Assembly (NCBI RefSeq): GCF_025961225.1
Contig: NZ_JAOQNG010000004.1
Location: 634,665 to 698,664, forward strand
Length of the DNA stretch: 64,000 bases
Direction: 5' to 3'
DNA from: Azospirillum canadense
GTDB lineage: Bacteria > Pseudomonadota > Alphaproteobacteria > Azospirillales > Azospirillaceae
Shown here: positions 17,085 through 26,586 of the stretch, piece by piece
Numbering within the stretch: position 1 is the first letter of the stretch
Layout of the letters: every line of letters starts with the position of its first letter
Translations under genes and position numbers: made by a program
The notes under the pieces: generated by a model
Database searches by the model: none
What the model was told of the DNA's origin: nothing
Seen by the model: only the letters and a program-made list of their open reading frames with translations

Positions 17085-18653
17085 TCAGCCGGTGGTGAGC
17101 TTGTCGACGAAGCGGTCGACCTGGGACTGCACCGCGTGCAGGCTCTCCTCCAGGCTGCGGATGTCCCGGTGCAGGCCGGCCGCGGATTCCCCGTTGCGGC
17201 GGGCCGAATGGGCGACACCCTGCACGTTCTCGCGCAGTTGCTGGGTGCCATGGGCGGCCTGCTGCACGGCGCGGCTGATCTGGGTGGTCGCAGAGTTCTG
17301 CTGCTCCACCGCCGTCGCGATGGAGGCGCTGATCTCCGACAGGGTGCCGATCACCTTGGCAATCCCGCCGATCTCGCCCGCCGCGTCGCCGGTGGAGGCC
17401 TGGATCGCGTTGATGAGCGCGGAGATCTCCTCCGTCGCCTTGGCGGTCTGCCCTGCGAGGTTCTTCACTTCGGTGGCGACCACCGCGAAGCCTTTTCCGG
17501 CCTCGCCCGCACGCGCCGCCTCGATGGTGGCGTTCAGCGCCAGCAGGTTCGTCTGGCCGGCGATGGACGTGATCAGGGTCAGCACGTCGCCGATCCGGTT
17601 AGAGTCCTCCACCAGCTTGTTCATCAGGCCGACCGTGCCGCTGACCCGGCGGCTCGCCCCGTCGGACACGCCGTGCGAGTTCTGCGCCTGGGCCGCGATC
17701 TCGCGGATGGAGGCGGCCAGCTGCTCCACGGCGGCGGCCACGGTTTCCACGTTGCCGCTGACGTCGTCCGCCACGCTGGCGACGCCGCTGCTGAGCGACG
17801 CGTTCTCGCTGGCGCTGGTGGCGACTTCGCCCACGGCGCCGCTCATCGCCTCCGCGGTGCGGTTCACGGTGGACAGGAGCTGCCCGACGTCGGTGTCGAA
17901 GGTTTCCGCAACGGCCGCCAGGGCGGCGCGGCGCTGCCGGTCCGTCTCGGCGGCGTGGCCGGCCTGTTCGGCCTCCAGACGCGCCTTGGCGATGGCATTC
18001 TCGCGGAAGGTCTGCACGGCCGCCGCCATGCGCCCCACCTCGTCGCGTCGGCCGAGCGCCGGCACTTCGACGTCGGTGCGGCCGGAGGCCAGATCGCTCA
18101 TCACGGCCGTTATGCGCACGATGGGCCCCGTGACGCCGCGCACGATGGTGAGCAGCACGCCGCAGACGACCAGCAGGATCAGGGCGCAGACGCCGGCGAT
18201 GACGAGCGTGGTGCTTCGGATCTCGTCGTAGACGCGCTGGGTGGACAGCCCGACCTCGATGGTGCCGATCTCCGTCAGCTTGGCCCCGGTGCCGCGGGTG
18301 ATCGGCGCGGTGCGCAGGATGATCGTGTCGTCGGAGGCGACCGGCGGCTTGCCATGGGCGGCGAAGACCTTGCCGTCCTTGCCGCGGATCGTGCTGCCCG
18401 AATAGTCGGGATCGGCCGCGAGTGCCGCGAGCATGGAGTTCGCCACGCCGGTGTCCAGGTTCCACAGAACCTCCGCCGCACCGCCGGACAGCACCGTGGT
18501 GGTCATCTGCGCACGCGCCGCCAAGGCATCGCGGGCCGTGGCCATGTTCATGTAGACGGCGCCGAGCATGGAAGCGAAGGCGATCACACCCAGCAGGCCG
18601 GCAATGGGCACCACCACCCGGGCGATCAAGCTCCGACTGTACAGGTCGAACAT
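17085..18653 (-). CDS. methyl-accepting chemotaxis protein
   Basis: 522 residues. First membrane helix at about residues 12-34, a periplasmic sensor of about 120 residues (possibly single-Cache like, as the exposed part is short), second helix near 150-172, HAMP (IVRGVTGPIVRITAVMSDLA), then a long signalling domain with the conserved hairpin tip IAGQTNLLALNATIEAARAGE. Signals through CheW/CheA. The C-terminal VDRFVDKLTTG lacks an NWETF-like CheR tether. Upstream 18654-18937 is relatively AT-rich and presumably holds the promoter. Confidence 0.95.
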   Translation of the reverse strand: MFDLYSRSLIARVVVPIAGLLGVIAFASMLGAVYMNMATARDALAARAQMTTTVLSGGAAEVLWNLDTGVANSMLAALAADPDYSGSTIRGKDGKVFAAHGKPPVASDDTIILRTAPITRGTGAKLTEIGTIEVGLSTQRVYDEIRSTTLVIAGVCALILLVVCGVLLTIVRGVTGPIVRITAVMSDLASGRTDVEVPALGRRDEVGRMAAAVQTFRENAIAKARLEAEQAGHAAETDRQRRAALAAVAETFDTDVGQLLSTVNRTAEAMSGAVGEVATSASENASLSSGVASVADDVSGNVETVAAAVEQLAASIREIAAQAQNSHGVSDGASRRVSGTVGLMNKLVEDSNRIGDVLTLITSIAGQTNLLALNATIEAARAGEAGKGFAVVATEVKNLAGQTAKATEEISALINAIQASTGDAAGEIGGIAKVIGTLSEISASIATAVEQQNSATTQISRAVQQAAHGTQQLRENVQGVAHSARRNGESAAGLHRDIRSLEESLHAVQSQVDRFVDKLTTG

Positions 18654-18937
18654 TCCCTATCCCTTCGAAAGCAAACCGTCTGCGAACGCCAATACCCGCG
18701 CAAATGCTTGCGCGGACGCAGACTCCCCCGATGAACTTTGGTGGTATAACTCTTCGCTCGAATGTCGGTCAAATTGATTCGGCGTCGCTCTTTGCGACCA
18801 TTTGGTCGCATTGCTGGAGTCGATAATATTTCTTTATGCGCATTCGCGGCGACCGCTCGCGATGAAGGCGATCGGGCGGCTACTATTACGTACAACAATG
18901 AAAAGCATGTTTGGCAGCCCGGTGCCGCAGCCGGGCA

Positions 18938-20335
18938 TTACAGGTAACGCAGCAGCAGCCGCGCAGCCGCGTCGCGCAGCATCACCGGCAGGCTCCGCGC
19001 GTCGAGGTCGTCCAGCGAAACCAGCCGGCAGCGGCCGGTGTCGATCGCGGCGTCCACCAGCGCGGCGAAGACGTCGCCGTAGACCTCCAGGTCCAGCTCG
19101 AAGTTCAGCCGCAGGCTGCGCACGTCCCAATTGGCGCTGCCGACCAGCGCCCAGCAGCCGTCCACCGTCATCAGCTTGGCGTGCACGAAGGGCGGCGGCG
19201 CCAGCCAGATCCGGCAGCCGGCGGCGGCCAGCGGGCGGATCTGCACCGGCACGGCCCAATCCAGGACACGGTGGTTCCCCTTGGCAGGGATCACGACGTC
19301 GACCGCGATGCCGCGCAGCGCCGCCATCTCCAACGCGCTGCACAGCCGGTCGTCGGGGAGGAAATAGGGGGTGGCGATGCGGATCGACCGGCGTGCCACG
19401 GCGATGGCGTTCAGCAGCGTGTATTCGAGCTTCTCGATGTCCTGGTCCGGGCCGGAGGTGACGACCCGCGCCGACGTGTCGCCCACCGGGGACAGAACCG
19501 GGAACCAGTCCGGCCCGGACAGGCCCTCACCCGCGACGAATTGCCAGTCCTCCGCGAAGGCCTCCATCAGCTGGGCGACGACCGGCCCCTCGATGCGGAA
19601 ATGGGTGTCGCGCACGGGGTGCCGGGGGGAGTCGGCGAGCAGGTTCTCCGCCCCGATGTTCAGCCCGCCGGTGAAGCCGACCCGACCATCGACGACCAGG
19701 ATTTTCTTGTGGTTGCGCAGGTTCAGGAAGGGCATGCGCCAGGGCAGCGGCGAATGGAGGAAGCGCGCCGCCGGGACGCCCGCGTCGCGCAGCCGGTGGT
19801 AGGCCGGAGACAGCAGGTAGCCGCCGCCGATGCCGTCGATCAGCACCCGCACCTCGACCCCGCGTTTCCGGGCCGCGGCCAGGGCCTCAATGAAGCGCAG
19901 GCCGGCGGCGTCGGCGCGGAAAATGTAGCTCGACAGGGCGATGCTGGTGCGCGCCTGTCCGATCGCCTCCAGCATCAGGGGATAAGCGCCGTCCCCGGCC
20001 GACAGCATCTCCAGCCGGTTGCCGGACTCGATGCCACGGCCGGTGATCCGCTCCACGGCCAGGGCCAGCCCCTGGAACGGGACCGCGGCGGCGCTTCCGC
20101 CCGACCGCGTGCGCAGGAAGGGCCGCCGCAGGCTCTGCGCGCGGGCGTGCACGCGGTTGATGCCGAAGGTGACGTACAGGACGCTCCCGGCAATCGGCGA
20201 CAGCCAAGCCAGGCCGATCCAGCCGATCGCCGACGCGACGTCCCGCTTCTTCAGCAGGGCGTGGACGGTCACCCACACCGCCGTTCCGATGTGCAGGACC
20301 GTCAAAAGATAGGGGATCGCGTCCTGCATCCGCAT
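18938..20335 (-). CDS. cls: cardiolipin synthase (phospholipase D family)
   Basis: 465 residues. Condenses two phosphatidylglycerols to cardiolipin at the inner membrane. Two N-terminal membrane helices (YLLTVLHIGTAVWVTVHALL; IGWIGLAWLSPIAGSVLYV) precede two HKD catalytic motifs, RNHKKILVVDGRVGFTGG and FVHAKLMTVDGCWALVGSAN. Start taken as the ATG at 20335; a TTG sits one codon upstream. It begins 9 bases after the acyl-CoA ligase stop, so the two genes are likely cotranscribed. Confidence 0.92.
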   Translation of the reverse strand: MRMQDAIPYLLTVLHIGTAVWVTVHALLKKRDVASAIGWIGLAWLSPIAGSVLYVTFGINRVHARAQSLRRPFLRTRSGGSAAAVPFQGLALAVERITGRGIESGNRLEMLSAGDGAYPLMLEAIGQARTSIALSSYIFRADAAGLRFIEALAAARKRGVEVRVLIDGIGGGYLLSPAYHRLRDAGVPAARFLHSPLPWRMPFLNLRNHKKILVVDGRVGFTGGLNIGAENLLADSPRHPVRDTHFRIEGPVVAQLMEAFAEDWQFVAGEGLSGPDWFPVLSPVGDTSARVVTSGPDQDIEKLEYTLLNAIAVARRSIRIATPYFLPDDRLCSALEMAALRGIAVDVVIPAKGNHRVLDWAVPVQIRPLAAAGCRIWLAPPPFVHAKLMTVDGCWALVGSANWDVRSLRLNFELDLEVYGDVFAALVDAAIDTGRCRLVSLDDLDARSLPVMLRDAAARLLLRYL

Positions 20336-20344
20336 CAAGGCCGT

Positions 20345-22000
20345 CTATTCCGCCGCACCACTGTCCGGGAGATAGTGTTCGCGGTAACGGTCGCGCAACG
20401 CCATCTTCAGCAGCTTGCCCGTTGCGGTGTGCGGCAACTCCTCCACGATCACGGCGCCGTCGGGGATCCACCATTTCGCCACCTTGCCCTCGAAATGGCG
20501 CAGCAGTTCCTCCGGTTCTGGACGGCAGCCTGGCTTCGGCACGACGATCAGCAGCGGCCGCTCGTCCCAGACCGGGTGGTGGGAGGCGACGACCGCGGCC
20601 TCCGCCACGTCAGGGTGGGCGACGGCGATATTCTCCAGCGCGATGGAGCTGATCCACTCCCCACCCGACTTGATGACGTCCTTGGACCGGTCGGTGATCT
20701 CCATGTAGCCGTCGGCGTCGATGGTCGCGACGTCGCCGGTGCGGAACCAGCCCTCCTCGTCGTGGGACAGGCCATCCGGCTCCTCCCGGAAATAGGCGCT
20801 GCACACCCAGGGACCCCGGACATACAGGTCGCCGAAGCTGGTTCCGTCCCAGGGCAGCTCCCGCCCGTCGGCGCCGACGATCTTCATGTCCACGCCGAAC
20901 ACCGCGCGCCCCTGCTTCATGCGCCGGCGCATGCCCTCCTCGCCCTCGACGTCCGCGTTGGTTGCCTTGGGAGCGTTAAAGGTGCCGACCGGGCTCATCT
21001 CCGTCATGCCCCAGGCGTGGTCGACGCGGACGCCGTACTCGTCGCTAAAGGCCTCCATCAGCATGCGCGGGCAGGCGGAACCGCCGATCACCAGCCGCTC
21101 CACCGTGTCCAGACGGGCGCCGCTGGTCCGCAGGTGCTGAAGCAGGCCCATCCAGATGGTCGGCACGCCGGCCGCGAAGGTCACCCGCTCCTCGTTCATC
21201 AGGGTTTGCAGGGGCTCGCCGGCCAGGTGCGGACCGGGGAAGACCAGTGGCGCGCCGATCATCGGCGCGGCGTAGGGGATGCCCCAGGCGTTGACGTGGA
21301 ACATCGGCACTACCGGCATGACGCGGTCGGCCGCGCGCAGCCCCATGACGTCCGGCAGGGCGATGGTCATGGCGTGCAGGACGGTGGAGCGGTGGCTGTA
21401 CAGCACCCCCCGCGGCTGCCCCGTCGTGCCGGAGGTATAGCAGAGCGCGCTCGCCGTGGTCTCGTCGAACTCCGGCCACTCGTAATCCTCGTCGGCCGCG
21501 GCCATGAGGTCCTCAAAGCAATGGAGCGCCATGCCCGCAGGCAGCGACAGCTCCGGCAGGTGGGCGGCGTCGGTCATCATCACCACGGCCCCGACGCTGC
21601 CGGCGATGCGCGGGGCCAACGTCTCGACCAGTTTGGCGAAGCTGGTGTCGGCGAAGAGGACACGGTCCCCCGCGTGGTTGATGATGTAGGCGATCTGGTC
21701 GGGAAACAGGCGCGGGTTGATGGTGTGGCCGATGGCGCCCATGCCGGCGGTCGCGTAATACAGCTCGAAATGCCGGAAGCCGTTCCAGGCGAGCGTCCCG
21801 ACGCGGTCCTGTTGCCCCACTCCCAGCCGCTGCAGCGCCCGCACCAGCCGCCGGGCGCGCCGTTCGGCGTCGGCATAGCTGTAGCGGTGGACCGGCCCCT
21901 CCACCGTCTTCGACACGACCTCCGCGGTCGCGTGGTGCCGGGCGGCGTGGGTGATCAGCGACGACACCAGCCGCGGGCGCTGCTGCATCAATCCGAACAT
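20345..22000 (-). CDS. fatty-acyl-CoA ligase (AMP-binding)
   Basis: 551 residues from the ATG at 22000, preceded by AGGGGGA; an upstream in-frame start has no ribosome site. Activates fatty acids via acyl-AMP. Motifs: P-loop-like YTSGTTGQPRGVLYSHR (about residue 182), GMTEMSPVGT, WFRTGDVATID, DRSKDVIKSGGEWIS and the C-terminal lysine in PHTATGKLLK. The composition fits the medium/long-chain AlkK-like group. Upstream gene of a pair with cardiolipin synthase. Confidence 0.9.
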   Translation of the reverse strand: MFGLMQQRPRLVSSLITHAARHHATAEVVSKTVEGPVHRYSYADAERRARRLVRALQRLGVGQQDRVGTLAWNGFRHFELYYATAGMGAIGHTINPRLFPDQIAYIINHAGDRVLFADTSFAKLVETLAPRIAGSVGAVVMMTDAAHLPELSLPAGMALHCFEDLMAAADEDYEWPEFDETTASALCYTSGTTGQPRGVLYSHRSTVLHAMTIALPDVMGLRAADRVMPVVPMFHVNAWGIPYAAPMIGAPLVFPGPHLAGEPLQTLMNEERVTFAAGVPTIWMGLLQHLRTSGARLDTVERLVIGGSACPRMLMEAFSDEYGVRVDHAWGMTEMSPVGTFNAPKATNADVEGEEGMRRRMKQGRAVFGVDMKIVGADGRELPWDGTSFGDLYVRGPWVCSAYFREEPDGLSHDEEGWFRTGDVATIDADGYMEITDRSKDVIKSGGEWISSIALENIAVAHPDVAEAAVVASHHPVWDERPLLIVVPKPGCRPEPEELLRHFEGKVAKWWIPDGAVIVEELPHTATGKLLKMALRDRYREHYLPDSGAAE

Positions 22001-22162
22001 GGTGTTTTCCCCCTGTTGGGCGGCCATTCTTGTGTGGTGCGGCCGCTCGCGTTGCGGATTTCCTCATGCCCATTCGTTAAATGTGGATGGTGGCGAAAAT
22101 CAGCCTGTCCTGCAATGAGCGATATCCCCTCCTGGCAGTGGTCCGCGCCGACGCGCGAACGA

Positions 22163-22207
22163 CCTTTCATAAACAGGCCTTTCATAAACGGGCCTTTCAT
22201 AAACGGG
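22163..22207 (+). repeat. three tandem 15-bp repeats in the pcm leader
   Basis: Unit CCTTTCATAAACGGG at 22178-22192 and 22193-22207 (identical) and at 22163-22177 with one change (CAGG). The array ends 20 bases before the pcm start and just upstream of its ribosome site. If an earlier start were used it would encode three five-residue repeats of the FHK type. Confidence 0.9.
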
Positions 22208-22227
22208 ATGTCTGGAAGGAGTCGGCC

Positions 22228-22905
22228 GTGAAGGAGATGAGCGAGGATCACTACGCCATCCTGCGCCGGCACATGGTGGAGGTGATCGCCATCCAGGCGG
22301 AGCTGGCCTGCGACGAGATCGGCAAGGCGGCGCTCGACGGGCGCGTCATGGCCGCCATGCGCGGCGTGCCACGGCACCTGTTCGTTCCGGCGCAGCTTGC
22401 CGGCTACGCCTACCACAACATGCCGCTGCCGATCGGCTTTGACAAAACCATCTCCCAACCCTTCATCGTCGCTTTGATGACCGACCTGCTGGACGTCCGG
22501 CCGGACGACGCGGTGCTGGAGGTCGGGACCGGGCTCGGCTATCAGGCGGCGGTGCTGGGGAGCTTGGTCCGCCAGGTCTGGACCGTGGAGGTGGTGGAGG
22601 AATTCGCGGCCGCCGCCGAGGCGCTGTTCCAGAAGCTGGGCTACATAAACATCGGCGTGCGTGTCGGCGACGGGTCCCGCGGCTGGGCCGAGCACGCGCC
22701 CTTCGAACGGATCATCGTCACCGCGGCGGCCGAACGGGTGCCGCCAGCCTTGGCCGAGCAGCTGAAGCCCGGCGGCCGGATCGTGCTGCCGATGGGCGGG
22801 GCCGGCGCGCAGACGCTGACCGTCGGGGACAAGGACGCGCAGGGCCGCCTGTCGCTGCGACCGGTGATCCCGGTCCGCTTCACGCAGCTCGAAACCGTGC
22901 AATGA
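22228..22905 (+). CDS. pcm: protein-L-isoaspartate O-methyltransferase
   Basis: 225 residues from the GTG at 22228, which has GGAAGGA 8 bases upstream; the ATG at 22237 is too close to its own AAGGAG, and the frame open to 22081 would add a 49-residue repeat-bearing tail not typical of the family. Repairs isoaspartyl residues using S-adenosylmethionine. Motifs: PLPIGFDKTISQPFIVALM, the SAM-binding loop VLEVGTGLGYQAAVLG and GGRIVLPMGG. Length is normal for bacterial Pcm. Confidence 0.9.
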   Translation: MKEMSEDHYAILRRHMVEVIAIQAELACDEIGKAALDGRVMAAMRGVPRHLFVPAQLAGYAYHNMPLPIGFDKTISQPFIVALMTDLLDVRPDDAVLEVGTGLGYQAAVLGSLVRQVWTVEVVEEFAAAAEALFQKLGYINIGVRVGDGSRGWAEHAPFERIIVTAAAERVPPALAEQLKPGGRIVLPMGGAGAQTLTVGDKDAQGRLSLRPVIPVRFTQLETVQ

Positions 22906-22945
22906 CAGACCGTCGGACGCGCGGGGGCACAACCGCAGGGGACTT

Positions 22946-22963
22946 TCCTTCGATATCGAAGGA
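22946..22963. promoter_or_regulatory. perfect 18-bp palindrome between pcm and a chemoreceptor gene
   Basis: TCCTTCGATATCGAAGGA is fully self-complementary without a loop, 41 bases after the pcm stop and about 150 before the chemoreceptor start. The form is that of a dimeric repressor site. No regulator is assigned. Confidence 0.45.
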
Positions 22964-23071
22964 CTCCCCACGCGATAGCTGCACTACATCACGGAATCAA
23001 TTACGAATAGTTAACGAGGCTGATCGGATATGCTGCTTTGTTACTTGCGTTTTTAGTTGCTGTTGAGCAGG

Positions 23072-23106
23072 CTTCCCGGAACATAAAATAACAATCCGCC
23101 GGGAAG
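23072..23106 (+). promoter_or_regulatory. hairpin covering the chemoreceptor ribosome site
   Basis: CTTCCCGG (23072-23079) pairs with CCGGGAAG (23099-23106) around an AT-rich 19-base loop. The right arm runs into GGGAAGAAGAAGG, the ribosome-binding stretch before the ATG at 23114, so folding could reduce initiation. Confidence 0.4.
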
Positions 23107-23113
23107 AAGAAGG

Positions 23114-25279
23114 ATGCAAAACCAGGGGTTGAACGCACAAGACGCCACCGGCGCCGGGTTGCGTGTGGGGGTTCGGGGCAAGCTGATGCTGTCGATCGGC
23201 GTGGTGCTGTCGGGCACCCTGGTCGCGGCGTCGGTCGCGCTGGTGGGCTACGGCAACGTCCGCGACACCATCGACGTCATCGTCGGGCGCGCGGTCCCCT
23301 CCATGAAGGAGGGCATGAGCGTCGCCTACCAAACGGAGCGGCTGGTCGCCCTGGCGCCGGCCCTCACCTCGGCCGGCGACGCCGCGGCTCGCGACACCGT
23401 CTCCACCCGCGTCCGCGAGGTGAAGGAGGAGTTCGCCGCCCGCCTCGACCAACTGCGCAAAACCGACACGGACCGCGATCTGCTGAACGGCATCGAGGAC
23501 ACCGCCAAGGCGCTGTTCGCCAATCTGGCCGAACTGGACGGCGCCGCCGCCCAGCGCATCGCCCAGAACGGCCGCATCGCGGAACAGGTGCCCGCCATTC
23601 TGGACGCCGACACCAAAATCCAGCGCTTCACCTCGCCCTGGAAGACCGTCATCGCCAACGAGGAGGGGCAGGCGCGCCAGACAGTGCTTGATCCGGACAC
23701 CAAGCCGGAGGACATGCGCGCGGCGGCAGCCACCATGGTCGACGCCGGTCAGCGGATGCAGCCGATCCGCACGCTGATGGACGAGACCAGCAACGCGCGC
23801 AACCTGCTGCTGGAAGCCGGCACCACCACCGACGCCGACCGGCTGAACGTCATCGAGGCGCGCCTCGCCCAGTCCATGGCCGTCATCGACAGCGTCCTGC
23901 CGCAGCTTCCAGAGAAGCTGACGGAGGCGCTGACCCCCGCGGTGAAGGCCATCGCCGGGATCGCCAGCGGTGACACCAGCGCCGTCGAGACGCGCCGCCG
24001 CATCCTGGACCTGCGGGAGCGCTCCCGCGCCCTGGTGGAGAGCAACCACGCCCTGTCCGCGCGCATGACCTCCTCCATCGGCGAACTGGTCCAGGCGCAG
24101 GAGCGCGGCATCGCCGCCACCACGTCGGACACGGCGCAGATGCTCGACACCAGCCGCCTGACGCAGATCGCCGTCTGCCTGGTCAGCATCATCGCGTCTA
24201 TCCTGGTCGTCTGGCTCTACGTCGGGCGCAACCTGATGCGCCGCCTGATGGCGCTGAAGAGCGACATGCGCCGCATCGCCTCCGGCGACCTCGCCGCCGA
24301 GGTCACGCTGGACGGGCGCGACGAAATTTCCGAGATGGGGGCAGCGCTCCGCGTCTTCCGCGACACCGCCCGCGAGGTGGAGGCCGCCCGCGCCCAGGCG
24401 GAAGCCGAGCGGACCCGCGCCGCGGCGGAGCGCCGGGAGGCCATGCTGTCGCTCGCCGACCAGTTCGAGAACGGCGTGAAGATGGTGGTGGAGACCGTCT
24501 CCGCCGCCGCGACCCAGATGCACCAGACCGCCTCCAGCATGGTGGCGACGGCCGAGAACGCCTCCACCCAGGCCGGCAGCGCGGCCACGGCGGCCGAAAG
24601 CGCGTCGGCCAACGTGGACGGGGCGGCGTCGGCCGCGCACCAGCTCTCGGCCTCGATCAACGAGATCGCCAAGCAGGTGACGGAATCCGCGGTGATCGCC
24701 GGCCAAGCGTCCAACGACGCCGCGCGCACGGACGCGACCATGCGCAGCCTGAGCGAGACGGCCGGCCGCATCGGCGAGGTGCTGGACCTCATCAACTCCA
24801 TCGCCGGCCAGACCAACCTGCTGGCGCTGAACGCCACCATCGAGGCCGCCCGCGCCGGAGAGGCCGGCAAGGGCTTCGCGGTCGTGGCGTCGGAGGTGAA
24901 GCAGCTGGCGACCCAGACCGCGCGGGCGACCGAGCAGATCGCCGGCCAGATCGGCGCCATGCAGTCCGCCACCGGCGAGGCCGCCTCGGCGATCCGCGCC
25001 ATCGCCTCGACCATCGCCCGCCTCAACGAGATCTCCACGACCATCGCCGCCGCGGTGGAGGAGCAGGGCGTGGCGACGGCCGACATCGCCCGCAATGTCC
25101 AGCAGGCGGCCGGCGGCACCGCCGCGGCGTCGGAGAACATCGGCCTGGTGCGCACCGCCGCCGGCCAGACCGGCCAGTCCGCGCAGGAGGTCCTGACCGC
25201 CGCCGGCCAGGTTTCCGAGAAGACCGGCAACCTGCTCCAGCAGATCGACCGCTTCCTGTCCCAGGTCCGCGCAGCCTGA
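23114..25279 (+). CDS. methyl-accepting chemotaxis protein, large sensor domain
   Basis: 721 residues. First membrane helix near residues 24-50, a long helical sensor region (about 60-350) without Cache-type features, second helix at about 354-374 (IAVCLVSIIASILVVWLYV), HAMP (LMALKSDMRRIASGDLAAEV), then the signalling domain with tip IAGQTNLLALNATIEAARAGE. The predicted all-helical sensor resembles four-helix-bundle receptors. The start follows GAAGAAGG. Monocistronic, ended by a long hairpin. Confidence 0.95.
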   Translation: MQNQGLNAQDATGAGLRVGVRGKLMLSIGVVLSGTLVAASVALVGYGNVRDTIDVIVGRAVPSMKEGMSVAYQTERLVALAPALTSAGDAAARDTVSTRVREVKEEFAARLDQLRKTDTDRDLLNGIEDTAKALFANLAELDGAAAQRIAQNGRIAEQVPAILDADTKIQRFTSPWKTVIANEEGQARQTVLDPDTKPEDMRAAAATMVDAGQRMQPIRTLMDETSNARNLLLEAGTTTDADRLNVIEARLAQSMAVIDSVLPQLPEKLTEALTPAVKAIAGIASGDTSAVETRRRILDLRERSRALVESNHALSARMTSSIGELVQAQERGIAATTSDTAQMLDTSRLTQIAVCLVSIIASILVVWLYVGRNLMRRLMALKSDMRRIASGDLAAEVTLDGRDEISEMGAALRVFRDTAREVEAARAQAEAERTRAAAERREAMLSLADQFENGVKMVVETVSAAATQMHQTASSMVATAENASTQAGSAATAAESASANVDGAASAAHQLSASINEIAKQVTESAVIAGQASNDAARTDATMRSLSETAGRIGEVLDLINSIAGQTNLLALNATIEAARAGEAGKGFAVVASEVKQLATQTARATEQIAGQIGAMQSATGEAASAIRAIASTIARLNEISTTIAAAVEEQGVATADIARNVQQAAGGTAAASENIGLVRTAAGQTGQSAQEVLTAAGQVSEKTGNLLQQIDRFLSQVRAA

Positions 25280-25283
25280 CGAT

Positions 25284-25320
25284 ATCCCCCCTCGCCCATC
25301 CGAACTGGGCGAGGGGGGAT
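25284..25320. terminator. hairpin between convergent chemoreceptor and MFS genes
   Basis: Perfect 15-pair stem, 25284-25298 with 25306-25320 (arms starting ATCCCCCCTCGCCCA), loop TCCGAAC. It begins 5 bases after the chemoreceptor stop and ends 8 before the MFS stop. No T run, but the position fits a two-way terminator. Confidence 0.65.
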
Positions 25321-25327
25321 GCGCCGC

Positions 25328-26521
25328 CTACCCCTGCGCCCGCGGCGCGAGCGCCAGCAAGCCGGCCAAAGACAGGGCGGCAAAGCCCGCCCCGGCGAGA
25401 AAAGTCGCCGCCGGTCCCGCCATGGTCCACAGCGCGCCGGCGAGCGCGCTGGCCACGAGCAGGGCGAGGCCGGTGACGAGGTTGTACAGACCGAAGGCCG
25501 TGCCGCGCAGGTGCGCGGGTGCGGCGTCGGCGACGAAGACGGCCAGCAGCCCCTGGGTCGCCCCCATGTGCAGGCCCCACACCGCCGACCCCGCCAGGAC
25601 CGCCCACACCGACCCGGCCGCCGCCAGCACGAGGTCGGCCAGCACCAGAAGCCCGACGCCGATGGCCAGCAGCGCGCGCCGGTCGAGCCGATCCGCGAGC
25701 TGCCCGAGCGGATAGGCGGATGCCGCGTAGACGACGTTCATGACGATCAGGACCAGCGGCGCGTAGGCATCCGCCATCCCGAGATTCTGGGCGCGCAGCA
25801 GCAGGAAGGCCTCGCTGAAGCGCGCCAGCGTCAGGGCGGAGGCAAGCGCTACGACGCCCCAGTAATGCCCGCCGAGCAGCCGAAGCTCGCTGCGCCGGAT
25901 CGGGAAGCGCCGCCGCTCCGCCGGCGAGTCCGCGTCCGGCTCCCGCACGCCGACAACGATCACCGCGACGGCAAGCATGGCCGGGATGACCGCCACCCAG
26001 AACACCAGCCGGACGTCGCCGCCGCTGAGCAGCATCAGCAGCATGGCAAGCGCCGGCCCGGCGAAGGCGCCGACCGTGTCCATGGACTGGCGCAGGCCGA
26101 AGGCGGCGCCGCGCAGTTCCACGGGGGTCACCTCGGCGACCAGCGCGTCGCGCGGCGCCCCGCGCACGCCCTTGCCGATGCGGTCCAGGAAGCGGGCCAG
26201 CAGCACCGTTCCCAAGCTGTCGGCCAAGGGGAAGATCGGCTTGGTCAGCGCCGCCATGCCGTAGCCGAGCAGCAGCAGCGGCTTGCGCCGGCCGACCCAG
26301 TCGCTGACCACCCCGGAGAAGACCTTGGTGATGGACGCCGTGGCCTCGGCGATGCCCTCGATAATCCCGACCGACCGCGCGCTGGCCCCCAGCCCCGATA
26401 CCAGGAACACCGGCAGCAGGCTGTGGATCATCTCCGACGAGACGTCCATGAACAGGCTGACGAAGCCCAGCGCGACGACGGTGCCGGGAATGGTCCCGGC
26501 GGAGGATGGGCGGGCGGACAC
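25328..26521 (-). CDS. MFS transporter
   Basis: 397 residues with about 12 hydrophobic segments. Major-facilitator features are clear: loop 2-3 motif SDWVGRRKPLLLLGYG and the middle-loop repeat ADRLDRRALLAIG. It resembles the drug/fosmidomycin-resistance-like efflux group; the substrate is unknown. The start is a GTG at 26521 with GAGG upstream. It follows kup by 65 bases on the same strand and may be cotranscribed. Confidence 0.85.
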   Translation of the reverse strand: MSARPSSAGTIPGTVVALGFVSLFMDVSSEMIHSLLPVFLVSGLGASARSVGIIEGIAEATASITKVFSGVVSDWVGRRKPLLLLGYGMAALTKPIFPLADSLGTVLLARFLDRIGKGVRGAPRDALVAEVTPVELRGAAFGLRQSMDTVGAFAGPALAMLLMLLSGGDVRLVFWVAVIPAMLAVAVIVVGVREPDADSPAERRRFPIRRSELRLLGGHYWGVVALASALTLARFSEAFLLLRAQNLGMADAYAPLVLIVMNVVYAASAYPLGQLADRLDRRALLAIGVGLLVLADLVLAAAGSVWAVLAGSAVWGLHMGATQGLLAVFVADAAPAHLRGTAFGLYNLVTGLALLVASALAGALWTMAGPAATFLAGAGFAALSLAGLLALAPRAQG

Positions 26522-26586
26522 GATGGCCTCAAAGGTCGCTCAAGAACGGCGCGCAGTGTCGCCAATCATCGCTGTTTTCCCAACAG

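Noticed and set aside
18762..18947. 61-residue plus-strand frame in the chemoreceptor promoter gap
   Set aside because: No ribosome site, overlaps the cardiolipin synthase 3' end, composition not protein-like.
22163..22207. CRISPR-like reading of the tandem repeats
   Set aside because: Units are 15 bp and directly adjacent with no spacers; no cas genes in the window.
22081..22227. N-terminal extension of Pcm including the FHK repeats
   Set aside because: GTG at 22228 has a good ribosome site and gives normal family length; the extension is probably leader DNA, though not excluded.
18911..22231. 1106-residue plus-strand open frame
   Set aside because: Runs antisense across cardiolipin synthase and the acyl-CoA ligase, both with full catalytic motifs; shadow frame.
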